A stretch of 5,904 nt of DNA from Candidatus Bathyarchaeota archaeon (GCA_003601695.1 PIYH01000080.1:1-5904); one strand, 5' to 3'. Shown: positions 1-5,445, counted from the stretch's first letter. A program made the numbers and translations. Notes: generated by a model not told the origin, from the letters alone.

Positions 1-120
1 TACTTTATTCTCCCTCTCGATTAAGACATGTCTCCAAGGGTCCGGATTTATGTCTTGATGTGGAGGTTTAGGTTTACATATACGTTTACAATCCACGTTT
101 TTGGCGTGAGGAAATTTCAT
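1..120 (-). CDS. Possible small hypothetical protein, C-terminus beyond window edge
   Basis: An open frame begins at an ATG (118-120) and runs 40 codons to the window edge without a stop. It starts MKFPHAKNVDCKRICKPK and continues with a PHQDINPDPWRHVLIE stretch. It is rich in Pro, Lys and Cys/His, with no recognisable family. A TGA lies immediately upstream in the same frame, and the frame before that TGA also reads as plausible protein (ending REFKPKF). The ATG could therefore be a true start or a later piece of a decayed gene. There is no clear Shine-Dalgarno or TATA box directly before it. The length is too short to exclude chance. Confidence 0.25.
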   Translation of the reverse strand, partial: MKFPHAKNVDCKRICKPKPPHQDINPDPWRHVLIERENKV

Positions 121-183
121 TCAAAACTTTGGTTTAAATTCGCGAATTTGCTTAACACACGTGTTGATGCCGATAGGATTGAA

Positions 184-199
184 TCTCTTTCAAAAGAGA
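184..199. repeat. Perfect 7-bp inverted repeat after the unknown pseudogene
   Basis: The arms TCTCTTT and AAAGAGA are separated by two bases. The repeat sits just after the stop (206-208) of the minus-strand pseudogene, so it could have been its 3' hairpin. A run of seven T (212-218) follows on the plus strand, but no plus-strand gene needs a terminator here. The role is uncertain. Confidence 0.35.
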
Positions 200-205
200 T
201 ATCAG

Positions 206-756
206 TCAATCTTTTTTTCTGTTTTGTATGACTCTGCGAAACTTTTCAGGTAGCTTTTCGGCTCTCGGTATCATTTCCTTAGGAAGGTTAGGATCATAGT
301 CTAAAACGCTTTCTTTGTATTGTCTTAGTCTATTTTTTACCCAGAAGTAATCTCTTTTGTACAAAGCATAATTGAGTTCGGTTTGCATAGCTTATAGATC
401 TGCATCATAGATCACGGTCTTGGGTGAGTCTACAAGCACACGTTTGTCAATGGTTCGCCTCGTTTTCTTGAGAGGTTGCTTTAGCCATTCAACCATGCAT
501 TCCTCTTCTCCCTTTCAGAAGTGCTTCATCTCGCTGGTCTCCATATTGTAAAAACCGTATAGAACAGGGATATTTGGTTTCCGCACTGACTTTATGAAAG
601 CATTTTCTAACTAGTTTGGGCTGGCTGGTCCGTGGATACGCTGGTCTACACGGCCGTGCATCTGACTATTTATCGCCCCAGCAGCGGAATCTCTTTCCCC
701 AAGATGTTACTGATAAACTCCTCGAAAAGATATCTTGTAGCTAAAATGCTGAGCTT
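206..756 (-). pseudogene. Decayed unrecognised gene with TAG, TGA and TAA in one frame
   Basis: One minus-strand frame from about 706 to 206 gives about 166 codons of protein-like sequence. It is broken only by TAG (611-613), TGA (515-517) and TAA (392-394), and ends at TGA (206-208). Readable blocks are AINSQMHGRVDQRIHGPASP, RKPNIPVLYGFYNMETSEMK, EEECMVEWLKQPLKKTRR, TVIYDADL, then an intact last 60 codons beginning at an ATG (386-388) with ELNYALYKRDYFWVKNRLR and LPKEMIPRAEKLPEKFRR. Upstream, a second frame (756-672) reads LATRYLFEEFISNILGKEIP and probably joins through a frameshift near 680-706. I do not recognise the family. Because all three stop codons occur, decay is more likely than recoding. 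The last 60 codons might still be translated, but a regulatory signal for this is not visible. Its position inside the probable element remnant downstream of tRNA-Leu suggests an accessory gene. Confidence 0.55.
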
Positions 757-909
757 TTATTATTCTACTTTTTGATTTTAAAATCCCATGAATTATGGAC
801 TCACAGTTCTAATTATTTTATTCCGATATTAATCTTAAAACTTTAATCATGCATAAATAATAGAACCATGGATGAGAGGAGAGATAATAAGATAACTTAT
901 TTTTACTCC

Positions 910-1610
910 TCATCGGAATTGGTCATTTTTAGGTTTTAACTTAAGTCTCAACGTTATTATTCTATGGGGTTTTAATGAGAAGGGTAAAGTGAGGGAGGTT
1001 GCGTTTTTATGTAGGAGGTTAACCTTCTCTATTTTTAATGAGAAATCTGTGATAAAAGGTTTACGGAAGCACTTTCCCCTATATACTCATACATTCTAAC
1101 ATAGAGTTTTCCTTTTTTTGTATAAACTGCGGATACCAAGACGTTTTTCACGCTGGATTCAAGTAAGCTTAGTCGCTGTGGAAGTGTCCCTTTAGATGGA
1201 TCTCCAACATAAGTTAACGCTTTAAAGTTGTAATTATTAGCTTCTCGGTGTACATCACCTGTCTTCCAGTCTCCAATGTGGGGATATAAGGCATACTCAT
1301 ATGTATAATTGCCATTGAGAATAACGTCACCCCACATAGGTACTCGACCAGATTGAGCTAATACCATAAATAATGTATCACTTCGGTTTGCTCTCCGATA
1401 ACCCATGGTCCTCTTATTAAATAATGCAAATCCGAATTTAATAGAGGATAAATCTGCCCATGTTAGGCCATAAAAGGCTACATGCTCCAAATACTTATAT
1501 TGTTGGGCTTTGTCAATGATGAAGGGTCTATCAGTATAGCATGTTAGATTATTTGTATATGCTTGGAACATTATTCCCAGCTTGTGATTATCGTACAAAT
1601 TTGCTTTCTC
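910..1610 (-). pseudogene. GH38 alpha-mannosidase C-terminal domain remnant, frameshifted
   Basis: The frame from about 1610 to the TAA at 1035-1037 encodes the C-terminal beta-sandwich typical of glycoside hydrolase family 38. Seen in order are a DNHKLGIMFQAYTNN strand, TWADLSSIKFGFALFNKRTMG, and the family hallmark EYALYPHIGDWKTGDVHREA followed by NNYN. After the MYEYIGESASV block the reading shifts by one base near 1040-1065. It resumes in another frame as IEKVNLLHKNATSL then SLKPHRIITLRLKLKP, a normal GH38 end, to a TGA at 910-912. GH38 enzymes remove alpha-mannose from glycans. The catalytic N-terminal barrel, with its Asp nucleophile and metal site, is entirely missing. About 230 of the roughly 800-1000 residues of a full enzyme remain, so this is non-functional. 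It abuts an unrelated fragment at about 1620, so the 5' part was lost by deletion or recombination. There is no start codon other than an internal TTG (1598). Confidence 0.75.
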
Positions 1611-1627
1611 CCCTATGCCTGATTTCC

Positions 1628-1990
1628 CTATTTTCTGACCAGCAAATGAAAATGTAGTTTAAAGTCAACTATAATTGGATTTATATGTGTTGCATTTCCA
1701 AGTAAAAATAAAGCGTTTCTATCGTGTTTCGGCAAATCTAACAGATAGATTCTTCCATATAATCCGCGATGATAACTTCCAAGCTCTTCATACGGCGCCA
1801 AATATTTCTGGTATATAACAATAGAATAATTCCCAAAAGTTTGTATAGTCTCCTTTTTAAGGAATTCCTCCTAATACACATTACTTTCTGGATCAAAAAC
1901 CTTAACTTTACCAGTATAATTAAGATTTAAAAATAATTGAGAGGCTAGCGAAATAAGCTCATTCTTGTCCTTAACATTCGGATCTAAAGA
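1628..1990 (-). pseudogene. C-terminal fragment of an unrecognised protein with one internal TAG
   Basis: This minus-strand frame is open from about 2014 to a TAG at 1628-1630, apart from one TAG at 1871-1873. It reads as convincing protein: ISLDPNVKDKNELISLASQ, TGKVKVFDPESNVY, stop, EEFLKKETIQTFGNYSIVIY, QKYLAPYEELGSYHRGLYGR, IYLLDLPKHDRNALFLLGNA and a basic end HFHLLVRK that may be the native C-terminus. The TAG may once have been TGG (Trp). I do not assign a family; the beta-strand-rich, Tyr-rich pattern could be an extracellular domain. The upstream end meets the tyrosine recombinase fragment around 1990, and the downstream end meets the GH38 remnant around 1620. Both junctions look like deletion or recombination points. 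It is one of a chain of pseudogenes behind the tRNA-Leu. Confidence 0.5.
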
Positions 1991-2210
1991 TATATTTCGC
2001 TCCCCTCTCAAACTTTACGTGCTGAAGAAAGCTGCGAAGTACAGGCACATCAACCCTATCTATGCTTACACCCTTCCCTCTCAAGAATTTAAGGAATATG
2101 TGCAGGCTTGACCTATATCTGCGTATACTCTCATCCGTCATGCCACGCAATCTGCGGTCTTCACAAAACATCTCTAGCAGTTGCTCAGCGTTCTGCATTA
2201 TTCGGAGCAT
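1971..2210 (-). pseudogene. Tyrosine recombinase (integrase), N-terminal domain only
   Basis: The 79-codon frame starts at an ATG one base after the stop of the upstream regulator gene. A GGAGGTGG sequence inside the end of that gene can act as its ribosome-binding site, so the two were translationally coupled. Residues about 6-70 match the SAM-like core-DNA-binding N-terminal domain of archaeal and bacterial XerA/XerC/D-type recombinases: QLLEMFCEDRRLRGMTDES, IRRYRSSLHIFLKFLRGKG, then VPVLRSFLQHVKFERGA. A normal protein is about 280-350 residues and continues with the next helix and a catalytic domain carrying Arg-His-x-x-Arg and the Tyr nucleophile. Here family similarity stops near position 1995, and the last residues (KYIFRSEC) are read from the neighbouring fragment in the wrong frame. 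It therefore cannot recombine DNA. Its place behind tRNA-Leu fits an integrated element that has been locked in. Confidence 0.75.
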
Positions 2211-2211
2211 T

Positions 2212-2751
2212 TCAGCCTTTCCACCTCCAACCCTTACCCGTGAATTCGACTAAACCGTAAGCTTCTAAGGCTTCAAGCTGTTTGCTCACAGTCTTAACGA
2301 GATCCGTATCCGCTGGATCTATGTTTAGGGATGCAAGGATCTCCTCGTCGCTGAGGGTTCTCCCGCTCCTAAGCAGCTCAATAAGATCCCTATCGAACTG
2401 TCTGACACCCGTAAAGCTCTCGTCCAGAAATGGTTTCGCCCTGTAACGCTTCAGCTCCTTATCCAAGTTCTCGACAAGCCTGCGCAGAAGCCTGTTCTCG
2501 CTTCTCAGCTGCTTAAGCTCCTCCTCTGCACTCTTCAACCTTCTGATAAGTTCGAGACGGCTGAGGTAGCCCTCTTCCCCCTTCTCCCTCCTGATGGAAT
2601 CCTCAACCCGCTCAATCACAAACTTAGAGAGGGAGACACCGGCCCTCTCAGCCCTACGCTTCCAATCCTCAACCATCTCCAAAGAAGGCAAGTAAACATA
2701 GATGGCACATTGCTTAATAATCTCAGCCTTCCCACGGCTAGGCTTAGGCAT
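2212..2751 (-). CDS. Ribbon-helix-helix / coiled-coil / winged-helix-like DNA-binding protein
   Basis: Intact 179-residue protein with an ATG start at 2749-2751, 52 bases after the tRNA-Leu CCA end. Three regions are visible. Residues 14-56 form a ribbon-helix-helix-like domain (strand QCAIYVYLP, helix, turn GVSLS, helix KFVIERVEDSIRRE), which normally dimerises and reads DNA with the strand. Residues about 63-104 are a charged coiled coil with Leu/Ile at 66, 69, 72, 79, 82, 89, 92, 96 and 100. Residues about 117-179 look like a winged helix: EEILASLNIDP, then VSKQLEALEAYGLVEFTGKG with a closing WRWKG wing. It is cytoplasmic and presumably a homodimer. It forms a two-gene operon with the broken recombinase, so it may have been an excision/integration accessory factor or the element's repressor. 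A TATA box and a palindrome sit just upstream, which would suit autoregulation. Fold assignments rest on sequence pattern only; the function is inferred. Confidence 0.8.
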   Translation of the reverse strand: MPKPSRGKAEIIKQCAIYVYLPSLEMVEDWKRRAERAGVSLSKFVIERVEDSIRREKGEEGYLSRLELIRRLKSAEEELKQLRSENRLLRRLVENLDKELKRYRAKPFLDESFTGVRQFDRDLIELLRSGRTLSDEEILASLNIDPADTDLVKTVSKQLEALEAYGLVEFTGKGWRWKG

Positions 2752-2782
2752 AAAACATTAAAAAATAGTATGCGTAACCCAC

Positions 2783-2790
2783 ATTTATAA
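2783..2790 (-). promoter_or_regulatory. TATA box of the regulator-recombinase operon
   Basis: The minus strand reads TTATAAAT, centred about 35 bases before the regulator ATG. Archaeal initiation about 25 bases downstream would fall near 2760, giving a leader of roughly nine bases, close to leaderless. Confidence 0.5.
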
Positions 2791-2804
2791 TTTACCAGTA
2801 AATT
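2789..2804. promoter_or_regulatory. 7-bp palindrome between tRNA end and TATA box, possible operator
   Basis: AATTTAC and GTAAATT are perfect inverted arms around two bases. The repeat overlaps the last base of the tRNA CCA end and the upstream edge of the TATA box, where a TFB recognition element would lie. Ribbon-helix-helix repressors bind short palindromes, so autoregulation by the adjacent gene is plausible. A site used by the recombinase is an alternative. Confidence 0.35.
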
Positions 2805-3033
2805 GGTGCGGGGGGTGGGATTCGAACCCACGAACCCCTATGGGACAGCCGCTCTGCGAGATAGAATGCCTAACTCTTGCTTGCTAACCATAATTCTGCA
2901 AGCCCCCTCATCGAGTATCGCTTGCCCTACTAAAGCATATGCTATGCCTTCGTTTTTCATAGCTAATTCTTTCATCCTAAGCATTCCATCTCACCTCAGG
3001 GCTGCGCCTTTGACCTGACTTGGCAACCCCCGC
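2804..3033 (-). tRNA. tRNA-Leu (anticodon GAG) with intron, CCA encoded
   Basis: The acceptor stem pairs GCGGGGG (3033-3027) with CCCCCGC (2814-2808), followed by discriminator A and an encoded CCA (2806-2804). The D arm has the GGTCAAAGGC pattern common in archaeal tRNA-Leu. The anticodon stem pairs CAGCC (3004-3000) with GGCTG (2850-2846). The loop reads CTGAGG then C after splicing, with anticodon GAG at 2997-2995, decoding CUC/CUU leucine codons. The variable arm is long (CCC-ATA-GGG), which is class II, and the T arm is GTGGG-TTCGAAT-CCCAC. Discriminator A and the long arm support Leu rather than Ser. Exon 1 is 40 bases and the intron is 142 bases. The gene is intact although a probable integrated element begins right after it, consistent with a tRNA serving as insertion site. 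Confidence 0.93.
2852..2993 (-). other. tRNA-Leu intron, canonical 37/38 position, 142 bases
   Basis: The intron ends form a continuous 12-bp helix (GAGATGGAATGC with GCATTCTATCTC, one G-U). Outside it, CTG of the anticodon loop pairs with CAG near the intron 3' end, with an A-G mismatch as fourth pair. That leaves three-base bulges GGT and AGC, a slightly relaxed bulge-helix-bulge for the archaeal splicing endonuclease, which predicts cuts after 2994 and before 2851. A further hairpin, GCTTGC/GCAAGC, lies at 2879-2903. Most archaeal tRNA introns are far shorter (tens of bases). A 48-codon open frame begins at an ATG (2984) after GGTGA and ends in exon 2 (TAG 2838-2840); see findings. Confidence 0.8.
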
Positions 3034-3064
3034 ATTACACCGATAATTTTTAGATACGCTCTTC

Positions 3065-3078
3065 ATAATTAATTTTTT
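3065..3078 (-). promoter_or_regulatory. Probable TATA element of tRNA-Leu
   Basis: The minus strand has AAAAAATTAATTAT, centred about 38 bases before the tRNA 5' end. That would give a short precursor leader of roughly ten bases. A second AT-rich tract (CTAAAAATTA, 3043-3052) lies closer, but it would place initiation inside the tRNA. Confidence 0.35.
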
Positions 3079-3117
3079 GTTTCCTGCTGATCTTTTATTT
3101 TTTTATATCTGATCAGT

Positions 3118-3414
3118 TTAGCTGCTTCTTTTAGGGACTTCCTCATTGATTATTTTGTCATATAGCGTCTTGAAATGATATGCTATGCCTTCGATACGGC
3201 GGGGATCCACTTTGGATGCAGCTGTAGCTACGGCTTTAAAGACTAGCTTAACAGTCTTTTCAGCATCCCACCCGCTCCATCCATGTGCCTTATTCTTCTT
3301 GCTAGTCACCTCAGAGTCGCTACGAACCGTGCTAAGAGTCTCAACAGATCTAGAATGAATATCTAGAGCTAGAATGGCAATGTTTGTCGTTCCAACATCA
3401 ATACCCAAGAATAT
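3118..3414 (-). pseudogene. FGGY-family carbohydrate kinase, N-terminal stub
   Basis: The frame encodes the start of an ASKHA-fold sugar kinase. LGIDVGTTNIAILALDIHS carries the phosphate-binding DxGTT motif, followed by GWSGWDAEKTVKLVFKAVAT and VDPRRIEGIAY, which matches the FGGY pattern before the substrate-binding region. Family members have about 480-540 residues. Here similarity stops after EGIAY (about position 3178) and a short tail ends at TAA 3118-3120. Substrate-binding residues, the catalytic Asp and the second ATPase domain are all missing, so it cannot phosphorylate a sugar. The conventional start is TTG (3406-3408). A near-cognate ATA (3412-3414) would give the more typical MFLGIDVGTT, and GGAGGT (3432-3437) sits further upstream. 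It follows ABCE1 by about 30 bases on the same strand and may be cotranscribed. The cut lies within about 150 bases of tRNA-Leu. Confidence 0.7.
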
Positions 3415-3438
3415 CGATAATTAGTTAAACCTCCGAGG

Positions 3439-5205
3439 TTACTTTACGTAGTAGTATTCGCCAATCCTCTTCTGGTACTCATCAAGCTGGGAACCCTCCT
3501 TGTTCACCCGCGGTCTTCTCGTCTGGGGATCCCTCCTAAATGTAACCCCCATCTCTTTGAGAAACATATTCATTCCTTCTCTTAGGCTTGTAGGCGACTT
3601 CGCGAATCCTTCCTCTCCGGGATTGCCAGTGAAGATCATGAGGCGATCCGCTATGAAATCCTGTACTACGATGTCATGCTCAGCAACGAATGCAGCTGCG
3701 TTTCTATCCTCAACTACACGTCTAACAGCCTTTGCCATTGCAAGTCTCTCCTCTACGTCTAGATAGGCGCTCGGCTCATCCAGTAGGTATATATCCGCCT
3801 TCCTCGATAGACAGGCGGCTACAGCGACCCTTTGGAGTTCACCTCCACTCAGCTTCTTAACGCTCCTGTCTAGAAGAAGACTTAGGTTTAGAGGAGTCAG
3901 TATCTGAGTCTTATAGAGGCTTGAGGAGAAATCATCCTTCGCCACGCTTCTAAGGAGATCCTCAACAGTTCCGTCATAATCGGATGATATATACTGCGGC
4001 TTGTAACTGACGGAAAGGATATTTAAAGACGACGGGAATCCTGAGTTCGGCTTCTCAATTCCGGCGATCATCTTTATGAACGTTGTCTTACCAATACCAT
4101 TAGGCCCCAAGATGCCAATTACTTCACCCTTCCTAATCTCTCCAGCCTCAGCATCTAAGCGGAAGCTCTCATAGGACTTATTCATACAATTCCATTTGAG
4201 AAGTATATTTGACGAGGAAACGGCTAAGGTTGGAGGCTTAACGTGAAATCTGATCGGCTCTTTTCTGAAGCGCATATTCTCATCCCTTATGTATCCTTCA
4301 AGGTATATGTTGATACCCGTTCGAACCCCGTGGACATGTGATACTATCCCGTAGACTCCCGGCACACCATATAAGATGCAGACGTAATCTGAGAGATAAT
4401 CTAGAACTGCTAGATCATGCTCAGCAACTATTATAGTCTTGTTCCCTCTTCTCAGGGTCCTAATAGCCCTTGCAGCTTCAAGCCTCTGCCTAACATCCAG
4501 ATAGCTTGAAGGCTCATCGAATAGGTAGACATCGGCTTCGCGGCAGATGGCTGCGGCTAATGCAACCCTCTGGAGTTCACCTCCACTCAGAACCTTCACG
4601 TCTCTGTTCCATACGGCTTTTAGATCAAGCCTTTCAGAAACTTCGTCGAGGACTCCCCTCTCATCTATCCTAGAAAGAACTTTCCCGACTTTTCCCTTAA
4701 CGACTTGGGGAAGCATATCGATATATTGAGGCTTATGAATTACTCTTAGGCGTCCCTCACTCATCCTCTTAAAATATGTTTGTAGAGTTGAGCCTCTGAA
4801 ATACTCTAGGATCTCCTCCCAGCTTGGGGGATTCAAATATTCTCCAAGATTGGGCTTCACCTCGCCGGAGAGAATCTTAAGCACGGTAGTCTTACCAATG
4901 CCATTAGGCCCTATCAAGCCTAGAACATTTCCTGGGGAGGGTGTTGGAAGCCTAAAAAGCTTAAAAGTGTTTGATCCAAACCTATGAGTGCATTCCCTAT
5001 CGAGCTCCTCTGGAAGATTAACTATCGATATAGCCTTGAATGGGCATTTCTTCACGCAGATGCCGCATCCCGTGCATAGTATCTCAACGATCTCAGGCTC
5101 CGAGTCTTTAAAGCGTATAGCTTCGTTTCCGCTTCTAACCTGCGGACAGAAACGGTAGCATATCCTATCACACTTCTCCGGCTTACATCTGTCCCTATCA
5201 AGCAC
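3439..5205 (-). CDS. abce1: ABCE1 / Rli1 ribosome-recycling ATPase
   Basis: This soluble twin-ATPase splits ribosomes after termination together with aPelota/aRF1, and is essential in archaea. Numbering from the GTG at 5205, an N-terminal ferredoxin-like domain has eight Cys (7, 12, 16, 20 and 44, 47, 50, 54) for two [4Fe-4S] clusters. Nucleotide-binding domain 1 has Walker A GPNGIGKT (99-106), signature LSGGELQR (206-213), Walker B YLFDEP (227-232) and switch His263. Domain 2 has GPNGIGKT (367-374), LSGGELQR (452-459), YLLDEP (473-478) and His510. The C-terminal hinge ends in EYYYVK. At 588 residues it is normal length with all key residues kept, so it is clearly functional. The GTG is the first canonical start, but the conserved family beginning (Arg-Val-Ala-Val-Leu-Asp-Arg-Asp) extends 12 bases upstream to an ATC at 5215-5217, which also has the well-spaced Shine-Dalgarno. 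True initiation is probably there. It is the healthiest gene in the window. Confidence 0.97.
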   Translation of the reverse strand: MLDRDRCKPEKCDRICYRFCPQVRSGNEAIRFKDSEPEIVEILCTGCGICVKKCPFKAISIVNLPEELDRECTHRFGSNTFKLFRLPTPSPGNVLGLIGPNGIGKTTVLKILSGEVKPNLGEYLNPPSWEEILEYFRGSTLQTYFKRMSEGRLRVIHKPQYIDMLPQVVKGKVGKVLSRIDERGVLDEVSERLDLKAVWNRDVKVLSGGELQRVALAAAICREADVYLFDEPSSYLDVRQRLEAARAIRTLRRGNKTIIVAEHDLAVLDYLSDYVCILYGVPGVYGIVSHVHGVRTGINIYLEGYIRDENMRFRKEPIRFHVKPPTLAVSSSNILLKWNCMNKSYESFRLDAEAGEIRKGEVIGILGPNGIGKTTFIKMIAGIEKPNSGFPSSLNILSVSYKPQYISSDYDGTVEDLLRSVAKDDFSSSLYKTQILTPLNLSLLLDRSVKKLSGGELQRVAVAACLSRKADIYLLDEPSAYLDVEERLAMAKAVRRVVEDRNAAAFVAEHDIVVQDFIADRLMIFTGNPGEEGFAKSPTSLREGMNMFLKEMGVTFRRDPQTRRPRVNKEGSQLDEYQKRIGEYYYVK

Positions 5206-5226
5206 AGCGACTCTGATCTTCTAATG

Positions 5227-5233
5227 CCTCCCC
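5227..5233 (-). promoter_or_regulatory. Shine-Dalgarno of ABCE1 (GGGGAGG)
   Basis: A strong GGGGAGG lies nine bases before the ATC at 5217, but 21 bases before the GTG at 5205. An in-frame TAG (5221-5223) lies between it and the coding region, so the start must be one of the codons between 5220 and 5205. The spacing favours the ATC. Confidence 0.6.
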
Positions 5234-5266
5234 TTCAATCTTATTAAAGAAAGAACCGCTTGCGGA

Positions 5267-5274
5267 TTAATAAA
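5267..5274 (-). promoter_or_regulatory. Probable TATA box of ABCE1
   Basis: The minus strand has TTTATTAA inside GATTTATTAATCC. Initiation about 25 bases downstream (near 5244) would give a leader of about 27 bases containing the GGGGAGG site. A perfect CCGC-TT-GCGG inverted repeat (5256-5265) lies between the box and the predicted start and could bind a regulator. Confidence 0.4.
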
Positions 5275-5324
5275 TCTGCCATAGTAAAGAGCTCGGGAAA
5301 CCCGTTAACAACAGGTTAATTTCT

Positions 5325-5341
5325 AATTTTTAATAAAAATT
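5325..5341. terminator. AT-rich 8-bp inverted repeat with T/A runs
   Basis: AATTTTTA and TAAAAATT form perfect arms around one base. On the minus strand this gives T-rich sequence just after the candidate structured RNA, so it could end that transcript by archaeal oligo-T termination before the ABCE1 promoter. Its short loop makes a true hairpin unlikely. Confidence 0.3.
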
Positions 5342-5352
5342 TCCTTTTTGGC

Positions 5353-5415
5353 GGATAAAAGAAGCCACCGAAGACAATTCGAGCGTAGCGGAGCGAAGTC
5401 CTTTATCCTCTGTTA
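5353..5415 (-). ncRNA. Candidate structured RNA between nth remnant and ABCE1
   Basis: GGATAAAGGA (5408-5399) pairs over ten bases with TCTTTTATCC (5362-5353), with one G-U. It closes a GC-richer 36-base loop that holds a smaller TCGAA/TTCGG stem. A strong TATA box lies about 30 bases before the stem and T-rich sequence follows it. The stretch is clearly more GC-rich than the surrounding AT-rich intergenic DNA, as expected for a structured RNA in such a genome. I find no C/D boxes and no convincing H/ACA end. It could alternatively be a long 5' leader of ABCE1. Confidence 0.3.
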
Positions 5416-5437
5416 GCCGTCTGGAAGGGCAAAATTT

Positions 5438-5445
5438 TTTATATA
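5438..5445 (-). promoter_or_regulatory. Strong TATA box upstream of candidate RNA
   Basis: The minus strand reads TATATAAA within CCAAATATATAAAAAATTTT, the best TATA match in the window. It predicts initiation near 5415. The first thing downstream is the stem-loop, with no protein start before ABCE1. Confidence 0.45.

Noticed and set aside
28..231. Plus-strand 67-codon open frame
   Set aside because: Composition is odd (Phe/Val/Thr-rich), with no ribosome site or family match, and it overlaps better minus-strand frames at 1-120 and 206-756.
392..613. Stop-codon recoding (pyrrolysine/selenocysteine) as explanation for in-frame stops
   Set aside because: All three stop types occur in one frame and truncations surround it; simple decay is sufficient.
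868..939. Plus-strand 23-codon frame with an upstream TATA-like sequence
   Set aside because: Very short, overlaps the end of the GH38 remnant, and AT-rich DNA gives such matches by chance.
970..1044. 12-base direct repeat TTTTAATGAGAA (970-981 and 1033-1044)
   Set aside because: Both copies fall in GH38 coding sequence and read FSLK in the same frame; a short chance or internal similarity.
1..2800. Attachment-site duplicate of the tRNA-Leu 3' end
   Set aside because: I searched by eye for the T-arm/acceptor sequence and found no second copy in the window; it may lie further left.
2616..2831. Second minus-strand frame overlapping the regulator gene
   Set aside because: It crosses the tRNA 3' end and lies out of frame with a clearly better protein.
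2803..3018. Plus-strand 71-codon open frame across the tRNA-Leu
   Set aside because: It reads GVGFEPTNPYGTAAL, the well-known spurious translation of antisense tRNA-Leu; the tRNA fully explains it.
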